Shown here piece by piece: positions 1-6,011 of a stretch of 6,067 nt of DNA. The stretch is taken from contig QIGM01000398.1 of assembly GCA_003230795.1 (NCBI GenBank), forward strand, positions 1 to 6,067. Direction: 5' to 3'. The position numbers and the translations under genes were made by a program. The notes under the pieces were generated by a model. The model was given only the letters and a program-made list of their open reading frames with translations. It was not told where the DNA came from and ran no database searches. The DNA is from a bacterium (GTDB lineage: Bacteria; Bdellovibrionota_C; UBA2361; SZUA-149). Position 1 is the first letter of the stretch. Every line of letters begins with the position of its first letter.

Positions 1-755
1 GCAAGGAAAAAAGCCTTAGACCATTTCTTCGCATTCTCTGTGGCGAGCACGCTTTGGCGCTCTTCTTCGAGAATTGATTCCTCGCCAAACATTTCTGCGG
101 CGTGAAGTCGCGTCAAGGGTATGGTGCGGAAGAACTCTATTTCTTCTATCGCTCCGTCATCTTTGAGGCTCCACTCAACGCTATAAAACAAACCGCCAAG
201 GCTATACTCAAAGTACTTCGAGACATCTCCAACCTTGGGAGTCCAGGTAAACTCACCTTCAAAGTAGACTGTAGTTGCTGTGGCCTCTTCGAGCACTCGT
301 TGAGGACGCTCGTCCTCGAAGAAGGTCATTGATGTAGTGCCGGGTTCAGGGACTTGCGGATTCGTTGGGGTGAAGCTCTCAGAAATGGAATATCCCTCAG
401 CATCTTCGGAAAGATAATAATACTCTTTGTTTTCTCCTACGAGTAGCCAGACATCATAGCTCCAGGGCTCAGTGTAATAGCAGCGGTCTTCATCGTCCCA
501 TTCGCGGATAGAGGAAGACTTGCAAATTCGTCCAATTACCTGACAAGATTTTGATTGAAAAGTGCAATGCTTTCCAAGAGCGATAAAAGACTCTGGCTTG
601 AATTTCGTGGCGTCTACTTCGTCTGATTTTGTGAGCTCATCCCAGTCGAAATAATTCGTAGCGCTACAGCCGGGGCAGGTGATCTGCGCGCCGTCGCTTG
701 GTGAGACGCGCAGGGGTAAATCACAGCTGCTGCAACGAAGTGCGTCGATGTTCAT
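1..755 (-). CDS. Zinc-ribbon DUF4178 protein, second copy, 3' part missing at the left edge
   Basis: The reading frame is open from an ATG at 755 to the window edge, giving at least 251 residues with no stop. The start overlaps the stop of the upstream gene as ATGA (752-755), which implies translational coupling; no good Shine-Dalgarno site is visible. The N-terminus has a four-cysteine zinc ribbon: C8, C11, C27 and C30 (CSSC and CPGC). After it comes a DUF4178-like domain, from about residue 56 to 220. It is recognised by a beta-rich segment beginning ALGKHC, the YDVWLLV stretch with YYYLSEDAEG after it, and a late FEGEFTW/YSVEWSL block. The residues at the edge (KKWSKAFFL) could lead into a membrane segment, as happens in some DUF4178 proteins, but this cannot be seen. 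The biochemical function of DUF4178 is not established. Family membership rests on motif recall and similarity of layout to the neighbouring copy. Confidence 0.8.
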   Translation of the reverse strand, partial: MNIDALRCSSCDLPLRVSPSDGAQITCPGCSATNYFDWDELTKSDEVDATKFKPESFIALGKHCTFQSKSCQVIGRICKSSSIREWDDEDRCYYTEPWSYDVWLLVGENKEYYYLSEDAEGYSISESFTPTNPQVPEPGTTSMTFFEDERPQRVLEEATATTVYFEGEFTWTPKVGDVSKYFEYSLGGLFYSVEWSLKDDGAIEEIEFFRTIPLTRLHAAEMFGEESILEEERQSVLATENAKKWSKAFFL

Positions 756-1366
756 TTTTCGACCAAAGTAATTGACTCGTGTGGGATTTCTTCACCGCGC
801 GAAAAGCAAATCTCGTCCTCACTAAACTCCAAAGATACAAGTTTACCGCCAGCATTACCGTCTATGCAGTTTACGGTGCTGCCCGGTGTTGCCGTAAAAA
901 ACAACTCACCTTCGCCGCCACGAATGCTCGCCTGACTCTTCTCTGTGACGAAGACTTTGTACTCGTTGATTGTGAGGAGAGAACCGACTGATATTTCTTT
1001 AAACGCAGGAATGGCCGCAGTGAGGGACTCTTTTTCAAAAAGCGTCAGCTCTCCTTCGTCCTCTTGCAGCCAGCGTTTTTTTCCATTAGAGAAGGCGAGA
1101 AACCATTCGTCCCAAAACCCTTCGTCATAGGCGTAACGCAGCCGCCCGAGCACCTCGAAGAGGTCACCGTTGAGTGATCCTGAAGCACCCACTGAAAATC
1201 GCGACGGAAAATCAGCCAAGGCGACTTGTTCACCGCTGGGGTTGAGTCCACTCGGGGTAATGGTGGATGCTTGGCTGCAATACGAGCAGATTACGAGCTT
1301 AGTAAAGCGGTGCGCAATCTCGAGCGGCGCACCGCAGCTTGGACAGGAATAACTTTGTTCGTTCAT
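752..1366 (-). CDS. Zinc-ribbon DUF4178 domain protein, first copy
   Basis: This is a complete 204-residue protein, predicted to be soluble and cytoplasmic. Residues 8-30 form a CPSC...CSYC zinc ribbon (C8, C11, C27, C30). From about residue 55 to the end there is a DUF4178 domain. Its hallmark is the GRLRYAYDEGFWDEWFL stretch followed by a KKRWLQEDEGE strand, which matches the family pattern of a Gly-Arg strand, an aromatic WDEW core and a WL-acidic strand. The second half (KEISVGSLLTINEYKVFV onward) looks like the paired beta-rich half. The gene begins 6 bases after the stop of the SPFH gene and overlaps the next DUF4178 gene by ATGA, so it belongs to the same transcript. Only a weak GGA lies before the ATG. 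DUF4178 has no established activity. Its genes often sit beside SPFH, DUF350 or polyamine-enzyme genes, which suggests an accessory role in a membrane-associated complex. Confidence 0.88.
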   Translation of the reverse strand: MNEQSYSCPSCGAPLEIAHRFTKLVICSYCSQASTITPSGLNPSGEQVALADFPSRFSVGASGSLNGDLFEVLGRLRYAYDEGFWDEWFLAFSNGKKRWLQEDEGELTLFEKESLTAAIPAFKEISVGSLLTINEYKVFVTEKSQASIRGGEGELFFTATPGSTVNCIDGNAGGKLVSLEFSEDEICFSRGEEIPHESITLVEK

Positions 1367-1372
1367 TGTCCG

Positions 1373-2419
1373 CTACAGTGCCGCTAGGATCTCAGATTTC
1401 TTCTTATCGAATTCGTCTTGAGATATAAGCTCTGCATCGAGCATGTCCTTGAGTTTTTGCAATCGAGCGGTAGGACTAACGTCTTCAGCCGTTCCTGTTC
1501 CTGTTCCTGCCGCCGCTGCACCCGCCGCTGCCGCATTAGGAGTGCCCATCATCCCGGCGGCAAAAACCTGGCCTAAGCCGACGCCTGCACCGAGTCCTAC
1601 GCCTGCACCAGCCATCCCACCTTCGTTCTTCGCTGCGTCTCGTAGTGCGTGAAGCTGCTGCATCTCAGCATAAGAAATCCCAGCGCGTTTCGCCGCCTCG
1701 GCTTCTGCGGTCATGTCAGCAATCTTTGCGATTCTTGCTTGGGTGTCTTGGTCGAAGTCGGTTCCTTCAATGCGGAAATCGTTCATCAAAAAACCGAGAG
1801 GATCAAACACCGGAGTAAGCGCTTCGCGTAAAGCCGCGGAGAGTTCATTTCGGTTCTTGTCTATCTCAGCGTAGCTGTGTCCAGCCTCTGCAAAGAGGTC
1901 GCTGAGTTGTTGAATAAAACGGTCGGTGATAACACGTCGTGCTTGCTCAACCGGAAAGATTCGCTCACTACCGACCACTTGAACAAAAAAGAACTCTGGC
2001 TTGGTGATTTGGAAGGTAAAGTTTCCGTGAGCTCTTAGACTGACCGGGAAATTATAGACTGGATCGTCGTATTTAATGGGCGCCGCAGTGCCCCACTTCT
2101 GGTCGAGGAACTGAGTACGCCAGAAGAAGTAAACTCCAACTTTGTGCTCACTCTCAAAGGCTTGCATGAATTTAGTGATCGTTGTCCAGAAAGGGATGTT
2201 CGCGGTTTCGAGGTCGAACATTCCTTCTTCGGTATGCACTGCTTCGATTTTTCCTTCATAAAGAAAAATCACGCCTTGTCCGGGCTTTACAATCAACTTC
2301 GAGGCGTTCTTAACCTCATCGCCGTTTTCCGTCCACTGCTCGAATAGGTTTGCCTTGCTCGCGTTTTCCCATTCGATAACGGAGCGGAATTGACCTTTTA
2401 TTCCATCCCAAAGACCCAT
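1373..2419 (-). CDS. SPFH-domain protein, YdjI/virion-core-like (COG4260 type), with C-terminal SHOCT domain
   Basis: This 348-residue protein has an SPFH (band 7) region at about residues 20-240, beginning WENASKANLFEQW and KLIVKPGQGVIFLYEGKIE. That is the signature of the YdjI-like SPFH subgroup, which has no N-terminal membrane helix. Residues 230-265 are an Ala/Glu/Arg-rich helix likely to drive oligomerisation. A Gly/Ala linker (267-311) contains GAGVGL twice in tandem, then a poly-Ala stretch and GTGTGT. Residues 316-346 form a SHOCT domain (RLQKLKDMLDAELISQDEF, then KKKSEILAAL), a short oligomerisation module. In Bacillus subtilis, YdjI works with YdjG/H and the PspA-type protein at the membrane. 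Here the partners are TerB and DUF4178 proteins, and no PspA is visible. The ATG is preceded by AGAGAGGAA, a good ribosome binding site. The gene follows terB by 39 bases. Scaffold function is an inference from the family. Confidence 0.93.
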   Translation of the reverse strand: MGLWDGIKGQFRSVIEWENASKANLFEQWTENGDEVKNASKLIVKPGQGVIFLYEGKIEAVHTEEGMFDLETANIPFWTTITKFMQAFESEHKVGVYFFWRTQFLDQKWGTAAPIKYDDPVYNFPVSLRAHGNFTFQITKPEFFFVQVVGSERIFPVEQARRVITDRFIQQLSDLFAEAGHSYAEIDKNRNELSAALREALTPVFDPLGFLMNDFRIEGTDFDQDTQARIAKIADMTAEAEAAKRAGISYAEMQQLHALRDAAKNEGGMAGAGVGLGAGVGLGQVFAAGMMGTPNAAAAGAAAAGTGTGTAEDVSPTARLQKLKDMLDAELISQDEFDKKKSEILAAL

Positions 2420-2425
2420 TTGTGA

Positions 2426-2434
2426 TTCCTCTCT
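2426..2434 (-). promoter_or_regulatory. Ribosome binding site of the SPFH gene
   Basis: AGAGAGGAA reads leftward six bases before the ATG at 2419. It is the strongest Shine-Dalgarno match in the cluster and supports this start. It also suggests that the SPFH protein is made at a higher level than its weakly initiated downstream neighbours. Confidence 0.6.
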
Positions 2435-2458
2435 ATTGTATTTCGACGTGTAAAAGTT

Positions 2459-2920
2459 TTAAACTTGTGCGCTGCCGACCAAGGCCTGTGCACGCTTGAC
2501 TTGCTCTACGCTGAGACCGAGCTTCGAGCTAATCTCTGCTGCGAGATGAGCCTCGAAATAATTGATGGAGCCATCAGCATTCATCAACTTCCAAAGCATA
2601 GCGACAATTGTTTCTTTCTGTGACGCCCCGAAACGATCGTTTACCATTCGAAGAAGTTCATTAAGCTTATTACTGTCCTTGCGTAAAAAATCTGCAACCT
2701 CAAGGAGGTCACCAGCGACGTTTCCTTGGAGCACAAACTGTTTATCCATCGTCTGGACCATCACATCGATCTCGCCGTTGGTGAGGTTCTCATCTACATG
2801 CGCCATTTGAAGGAGTAGGGCGGCTGCGCAGATTTGTAGTTCTCTTTCGCTAAGTTGACCGCTGATGTCGACTTCAAGCGTAGAGGCTCCACGAAGAAAC
2901 AGGTCTAAATTTTGAAACAT
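2459..2920 (-). CDS. TerB-like (tellurite-resistance B family) protein
   Basis: This 153-residue, all-helical, soluble protein fits the usual TerB size of about 140-150 residues. The two TerB half-motifs are visible. The first is ALLLQMAHVDENLTNGEID, with acidic residues D43 and E50. The second is LWKLMNADGSINYFEAHLA, with D116 and E123. In TerB proteins these acidic positions bind metal ions. The closing LGLSVEQVKRAQ helix is also typical of the family. The name is historical: these proteins occur widely outside tellurite operons, often with membrane-stress and SPFH or PspA-linked genes, and nothing here points to tellurite. A modest GAGAA lies just before the ATG. This is the first gene of the leftward four-gene unit, 251 bases downstream of the 147-residue membrane protein gene, with a candidate promoter in the gap. 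Family assignment is fairly firm; the role is inferred. Confidence 0.85.
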   Translation of the reverse strand: MFQNLDLFLRGASTLEVDISGQLSERELQICAAALLLQMAHVDENLTNGEIDVMVQTMDKQFVLQGNVAGDLLEVADFLRKDSNKLNELLRMVNDRFGASQKETIVAMLWKLMNADGSINYFEAHLAAEISSKLGLSVEQVKRAQALVGSAQV

Positions 2921-3015
2921 GTTTTTCTCGCTAAGGCGCTAAGTTCTTAAAGCTTGTGAATTCTCACCAAGATTCTATCGGTGTAATTACCGTAGGACCT
3001 TACTCTCCGAGACTG

Positions 3016-3044
3016 ATTATCGTGACTCTCGAAATCGAAAGCAA
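3016..3044 (-). promoter_or_regulatory. Candidate sigma70-type promoter for the TerB/SPFH/DUF4178 unit
   Basis: Reading leftward, TTGCTT (3039-3044) and GATAAT (3016-3021) are separated by exactly 17 bases. The -10 matches five of six consensus positions and the -35 matches three. This would give a leader of about 90 bases before the terB ATG. The spacer holds a tandem TCGAAA pair (3029-3040). The -35 lies inside a small dyad, AGCAAT/ATTGCT (3040-3056). In the leader, CGCTAAG occurs twice with an 8-base period (2929-2943, plus-strand reading), just upstream of the ribosome binding site. Any of these could be a regulator site, but none matches a motif I recognise. Confidence 0.4.
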
Positions 3045-3119
3045 TAAGTAATTGCTATTTCATGAGAAATTTAGAGGAACAGGAGATGTCTATCTGGGGC
3101 CTGCGGCTAAGCTAGCAAT

Positions 3120-3144
3120 TTAGGTAAGGCTATTCCCGACCTAA
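3120..3144. repeat. Short inverted repeat between the 147-residue gene and terB
   Basis: TTAGGT (3120-3125) and ACCTAA (3139-3144) form a perfect 6-base dyad with a 13-base spacer. It lies about 30 bases past the stop of the 147-residue membrane protein gene. There is no T-run after it on the minus strand, so it is not a convincing intrinsic terminator. It may instead be an operator or a chance match. The rest of 2921-3171 holds only the promoter candidate and small dyads. I see no gene there. Confidence 0.25.
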
Positions 3145-3171
3145 TGAGCGGGTATGACCAAAGGGCTGAGA

Positions 3172-3615
3172 TTACCTATTCGCTACCTTTTTCGGCTTCG
3201 TTTCTGCCTTAGCCTTAAATCTCGGTAACGTGAACAGTGACTTCTTTAGTGTCTCACGGCTAGAGTCTTCAGTGGTCCGCAAGCGCAGTATAACGAGCGG
3301 GATGGAAAACAAGACGAGAAAGGAAAGAAAAAAGCCTAGGGATCCAAATGAATTCGCGCTGCTGAAATTCGACCAGCCGAGGCTGAGGCAAACAATGCAG
3401 CTACCAGCTGCGATAATATATCCGTGTAACACTCTTCCCGTAAGAAATACGAAAAGCGAAACGGCAAGGCTTATCAGCCCAAGGGTCACCATCAGCGGTG
3501 GTAGAACACCGAAGACTGTTGAGAACACATAGGCCAAGATCAGCATTGAGCAGGCTGCCGCGAAGTATACTGCGCTGATGGCTCTAATTTTACTGGCTGA
3601 AAATTCTTGAGTCAT
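3172..3615 (-). CDS. Small four-helix inner-membrane protein of unknown function
   Basis: This is a 147-residue protein that I do not recognise as any named family. Four hydrophobic helices are visible at about residues 13-34, 39-60, 63-81 and 91-111, with very short loops between them. The C-terminal 35 residues are hydrophilic and strongly basic (many Lys/Arg, ending in PKKVANR), so by the positive-inside rule both ends should face the cytoplasm. There is no signal peptide, catalytic motif or cysteine pair. The ATG at 3615 has a GGAG ten bases upstream. The gene lies 123 bases downstream of the iron-sulfur oxidoreductase gene and 251 bases upstream of terB, in the same direction, so it could be the tail of the first transcript or stand alone. 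The coding call rests on ORF length, membrane topology and the ribosome binding site. Confidence 0.75.
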   Translation of the reverse strand: MTQEFSASKIRAISAVYFAAACSMLILAYVFSTVFGVLPPLMVTLGLISLAVSLFVFLTGRVLHGYIIAAGSCIVCLSLGWSNFSSANSFGSLGFFLSFLVLFSIPLVILRLRTTEDSSRETLKKSLFTLPRFKAKAETKPKKVANR

Positions 3616-3669
3616 TGGTCTTATTCTCCAAGTGCTTTGTCTATCTCCACGTAATAGAGTCTGCTTCTC

Positions 3670-3715
3670 GGTTGTGTTTGCTGCAGTTGAAGGCTAATTT
3701 TAGCCAGAAACAACC
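3670..3715 (-). other. Nested dyad structure downstream of the oxidoreductase gene
   Basis: On the minus strand this stretch can fold with an outer stem GGTTGT/ACAACC (arms 3670-3675 and 3710-3715, extendable by three pairs past a bulge). An inner stem, GGCTAA/TTAGCC, uses 3692-3705. It lies 24 bases past the oxidoreductase stop, where a transcript end is plausible. No U-run follows either stem, so it is not a textbook intrinsic terminator. A weak terminator, an mRNA 3'-end stabiliser or chance are all possible. Confidence 0.25.
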
Positions 3716-3738
3716 ACATTTAGACAGGCACAGCACCT

Positions 3739-5958
3739 TTAAATACGCTCGGATACTAGTGACTCAGCAACGAGCTCTGCGATGTCTCTGACTTCAAGAC
3801 GCTCCTCATCGCCGTTAAGCTTTATCCCGTCTTCCATCATCTGGAGGCAAAAGGGGCAGCCCGTCGCTACAGTTGATGCTCCAGTACTCGCTGCTTGCTC
3901 AGCTCGCTGAGCGTTTATCCGCTCACCGACTTTCATATCAAACAAGTAGTGACCACCACCAGCGCCGCAGCACATTCCGCGTTCACGCGAGTCTTTCATC
4001 TCTGTTACGGGTTTTCCACCAATTTTGACGAGAACATCTCTTGGTTCTTCGTAGGTGTCATTGTGGCGACCGAGGTAGCAGGGATCGTGGAAGGTGATAT
4101 CACGAGACGTGTTTTCTTCTACGGTAAGCTTACCCGTATCGAGTAACTCTTTGATGAAGTGACTGTGGTGGACGACCTGAACCTCACCACGTTCTTGCAA
4201 GGCTCCAAGTGCTGGATACTCGTTTTTAAGAGTATTGAAACAGTGTGGACAATTCGCGACGATACGAGAGAATGACACGGTGCTTAGAGTTGCAAGGTTT
4301 GCTTTTGCGGAGCTTTGAAAAAGATTCTCTTCTCCCAGGCGACGAGCGGGATCCCCGGTGCACTGCTCTTTGTTTCCTAAGATGCCCCAACTCAAGCCAG
4401 AGCGATTGAGAATCTCAACCATGGAGCGCGCAATGCTCTGCTTTCGTTTGTCGTAGGCTGAAATGCAGCCAACCCAATAGAGAACATCAACTGAATCACC
4501 TTCTTCGAGGATATTTACCTCTAGGCCTTCACTCCAATTGCATCGATCCTCTGCGGGTCCAAAAGGGTTTCCGCGGGTTTCAATCGCTCGCAAACTGCTC
4601 TGCGCTTCGCTAGGAATATTGCCTTCCATTAAAGCCATTGATCGTCGCACATCGACGATGTAGTCGACGTGCTCTATGCCGACAGGACAGACTTCCATGC
4701 ATGCGCCGCAGGTTGTGCAGGACCAAAACACGTCCTCATTAAGCACTTCTCCGGCGAGACGTGCTCCGGGTTCTGAGCCCAAGTCGAGTGCGGCCTGTTG
4801 AACGAGTGGATTATCTGCACGATGCATTCCGTTTTCTGGATTATCGAGCAGCACCTCTTTAATAAGTGAGCTATCAAGGGAGTTAAGCTTGGAGAAGAGT
4901 GGGTTTGACTCCTGTGAGTCACGAAGCTTTCCATCAGCGTGAAGTCGAAGCATGTGCTCGCGCGAGTCAAGAATTAACCACTTTGGCGACAGTGCTTTGC
5001 CGGAGTTATAGGCGGGGCAAACTGACTGGCATCGGCCGCAGCTAGTGCAGGCATCCAAATCAAGTCTGCCTTTCCAGCTGAGCGCTTCAAGCGTCGGAGT
5101 GCCAATGACAAACTCCTCCTCTTCCTCCGAAGAGAGCATTTCCTCCATGAGATTGTCGATGTCTCCTGGGTAGCTTAGGGCTCCTTTGGGGCGGCTAATG
5201 TCTCTAAAAAACAGATTCGCGCTGGAAGAAAAGATATGAAGAAACTTAGTGTAGGGAAGAAGGCCGATGAACATGAAGACAGTCGCTGCATGGAACCACC
5301 ATATCCCGAAATGCAGCAAGCGAGCGCTGTCCTCGGAGAAATCCCAAAAGAGAAGGCTGAGTGCGTAGCCCACGGGTGAGTATGCGGCCCATTGGTCGGC
5401 GGTAGCATGAATTCGAAGTGCTTCAAGGAGAAATCCCTGCACACACATTGCTGCGAGAAGAGTGAGCATCAGGCTATCGCCTGCGCCACTATGTAGTCGG
5501 TCGGGCTGCTCGACGTATCGTCGGTAGTAAGCCAGTGCTATGCCGATTAGCAATAAAAGACCAAAGACGTCGGCAAGTACTGTGACTGCCAAATAAAAAC
5601 GACCACGATAAATGTTTAAACCGAGATCGTGATCAATGAAGACCATGGTCGTGGCAAAGAGAAGAACCAGAAAGCCCCAAAGGATGAAGGTGTGAAATAT
5701 GCCCGGCTTTCGTTCTCGCAGGACACCTTTCTGCTTCATCACCCAGTGCCAGAGCAGAAGGAATCGCTTGCGACCTTCTCCAAGCCGTTCCGGAGCTGGA
5801 GTTCCGTCGGTCCAGAGAACGAAGCGGCGCCAGAATCCCCAGCCGCAGACAATGAGTGAAACGCCGAACAGTAGATACATCGTGACGACGTTCGGGAGGG
5901 AAGAGACGTTCCAGAGAATTTCTCTGTGAGCGAGTTCAAGAGATGTGCTTGTTTCCAT
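3739..5958 (-). CDS. Membrane-bound iron-sulfur oxidoreductase (NarI-like + 2x4Fe-4S + 2xCCG; ETF:menaquinone oxidoreductase/HdrD-like)
   Basis: This is a complete 739-residue protein. Residues 20-240 hold five to six membrane helices resembling the NarI cytochrome b domain. H89, H216, H223 and H241 are candidate heme-b ligands. Two 4Fe-4S motifs follow: C304-C307-C310-C314-P and C414-C417-C420-C424-P. Next come two cysteine-rich domains. The first has VGC498, QC533TGDPARR and C570PHC573; the second has DPC626, C663C664GAGGG and C701PFC704. This order is that of the membrane Fe-S proteins that pass electrons from ETF (EtfAB) to menaquinone in fatty-acid or aromatic oxidisers (the EMO type), and more distantly of HdrD and GlpC/GlcF. 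The active site should face the cytoplasm. The ATG at 5958 is the only ATG, GTG or TTG start after an upstream in-frame stop; no strong Shine-Dalgarno is present. EtfAB genes are not in the window. The domain call is firm; the electron partner is inferred. Confidence 0.93.
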   Translation of the reverse strand: METSTSLELAHREILWNVSSLPNVVTMYLLFGVSLIVCGWGFWRRFVLWTDGTPAPERLGEGRKRFLLLWHWVMKQKGVLRERKPGIFHTFILWGFLVLLFATTMVFIDHDLGLNIYRGRFYLAVTVLADVFGLLLLIGIALAYYRRYVEQPDRLHSGAGDSLMLTLLAAMCVQGFLLEALRIHATADQWAAYSPVGYALSLLFWDFSEDSARLLHFGIWWFHAATVFMFIGLLPYTKFLHIFSSSANLFFRDISRPKGALSYPGDIDNLMEEMLSSEEEEEFVIGTPTLEALSWKGRLDLDACTSCGRCQSVCPAYNSGKALSPKWLILDSREHMLRLHADGKLRDSQESNPLFSKLNSLDSSLIKEVLLDNPENGMHRADNPLVQQAALDLGSEPGARLAGEVLNEDVFWSCTTCGACMEVCPVGIEHVDYIVDVRRSMALMEGNIPSEAQSSLRAIETRGNPFGPAEDRCNWSEGLEVNILEEGDSVDVLYWVGCISAYDKRKQSIARSMVEILNRSGLSWGILGNKEQCTGDPARRLGEENLFQSSAKANLATLSTVSFSRIVANCPHCFNTLKNEYPALGALQERGEVQVVHHSHFIKELLDTGKLTVEENTSRDITFHDPCYLGRHNDTYEEPRDVLVKIGGKPVTEMKDSRERGMCCGAGGGHYLFDMKVGERINAQRAEQAASTGASTVATGCPFCLQMMEDGIKLNGDEERLEVRDIAELVAESLVSERI

Positions 5959-5973
5959 GCTAGAAACTCTAGC
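5959..5973 (-). promoter_or_regulatory. Hairpin abutting the start codon of the oxidoreductase gene
   Basis: GCTAGA-AAC-TCTAGC is a perfect 6-base inverted repeat with a 3-base loop, ending at the base next to the ATG. In the mRNA, its only Shine-Dalgarno-like bases (AGAG) would lie in the stem and loop edge. It could hide the ribosome site or act as a protein operator. This is sequence geometry only. Confidence 0.35.
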
Positions 5974-5981
5974 AGAACAAT

Positions 5982-5999
5982 GAATAGGGGACAGTTCCT
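5982..5999. repeat. GAATAGGGGACAGTTCCT-like motif
   Basis: The stretch resembles the 'AATAGGGGACAGTtCC' type of short imperfect palindrome that recurs in the intergenic regions of many bacteria, often with REP-associated transposases (RAYT). I recognise it by pattern memory only. No second copy was seen in this window and no transposase is present. It lies between the oxidoreductase start and the large palindrome. Confidence 0.3.
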
Positions 6000-6011
6000 T
6001 TACAACGATTT

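Noticed and set aside
102..332. Plus-strand ORF of 76 codons
   Set aside because: It lies opposite the second DUF4178 gene, has no recognisable domain, and the minus-strand frame shows a zinc ribbon and family motifs.
1443..1652. Plus-strand ORF rich in Pro/Ala
   Set aside because: It is the complement of the Gly/Ala linker of the SPFH gene; the composition is a by-product of the GC-rich repeats there.
2459..2920. Tellurite resistance function for the TerB-like gene
   Set aside because: No TerA, TerC, TerD or TerE-type gene is present; the TerB fold is shared by many unrelated systems.
3062..3115. Plus-strand mini-ORF of 17 codons with a purine-rich stretch before an internal ATG
   Set aside because: It is too short, with no conserved feature or neighbour on that strand; a chance ORF in an intergenic gap is more likely.
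3230..3532. Plus-strand ORF of 100 codons
   Set aside because: It is antisense to the four-helix membrane protein, whose clear hydrophobic segments and ribosome binding site favour the minus strand.
3670..3715. Strong intrinsic terminator after the oxidoreductase gene
   Set aside because: The stems are A/T-rich or small and no U-run follows on the minus strand, so it is listed only as a low-confidence dyad.
4674..4970. Minus-strand 98-codon ORF inside the oxidoreductase gene
   Set aside because: It is an out-of-frame shadow of a gene with firm Fe-S motifs.
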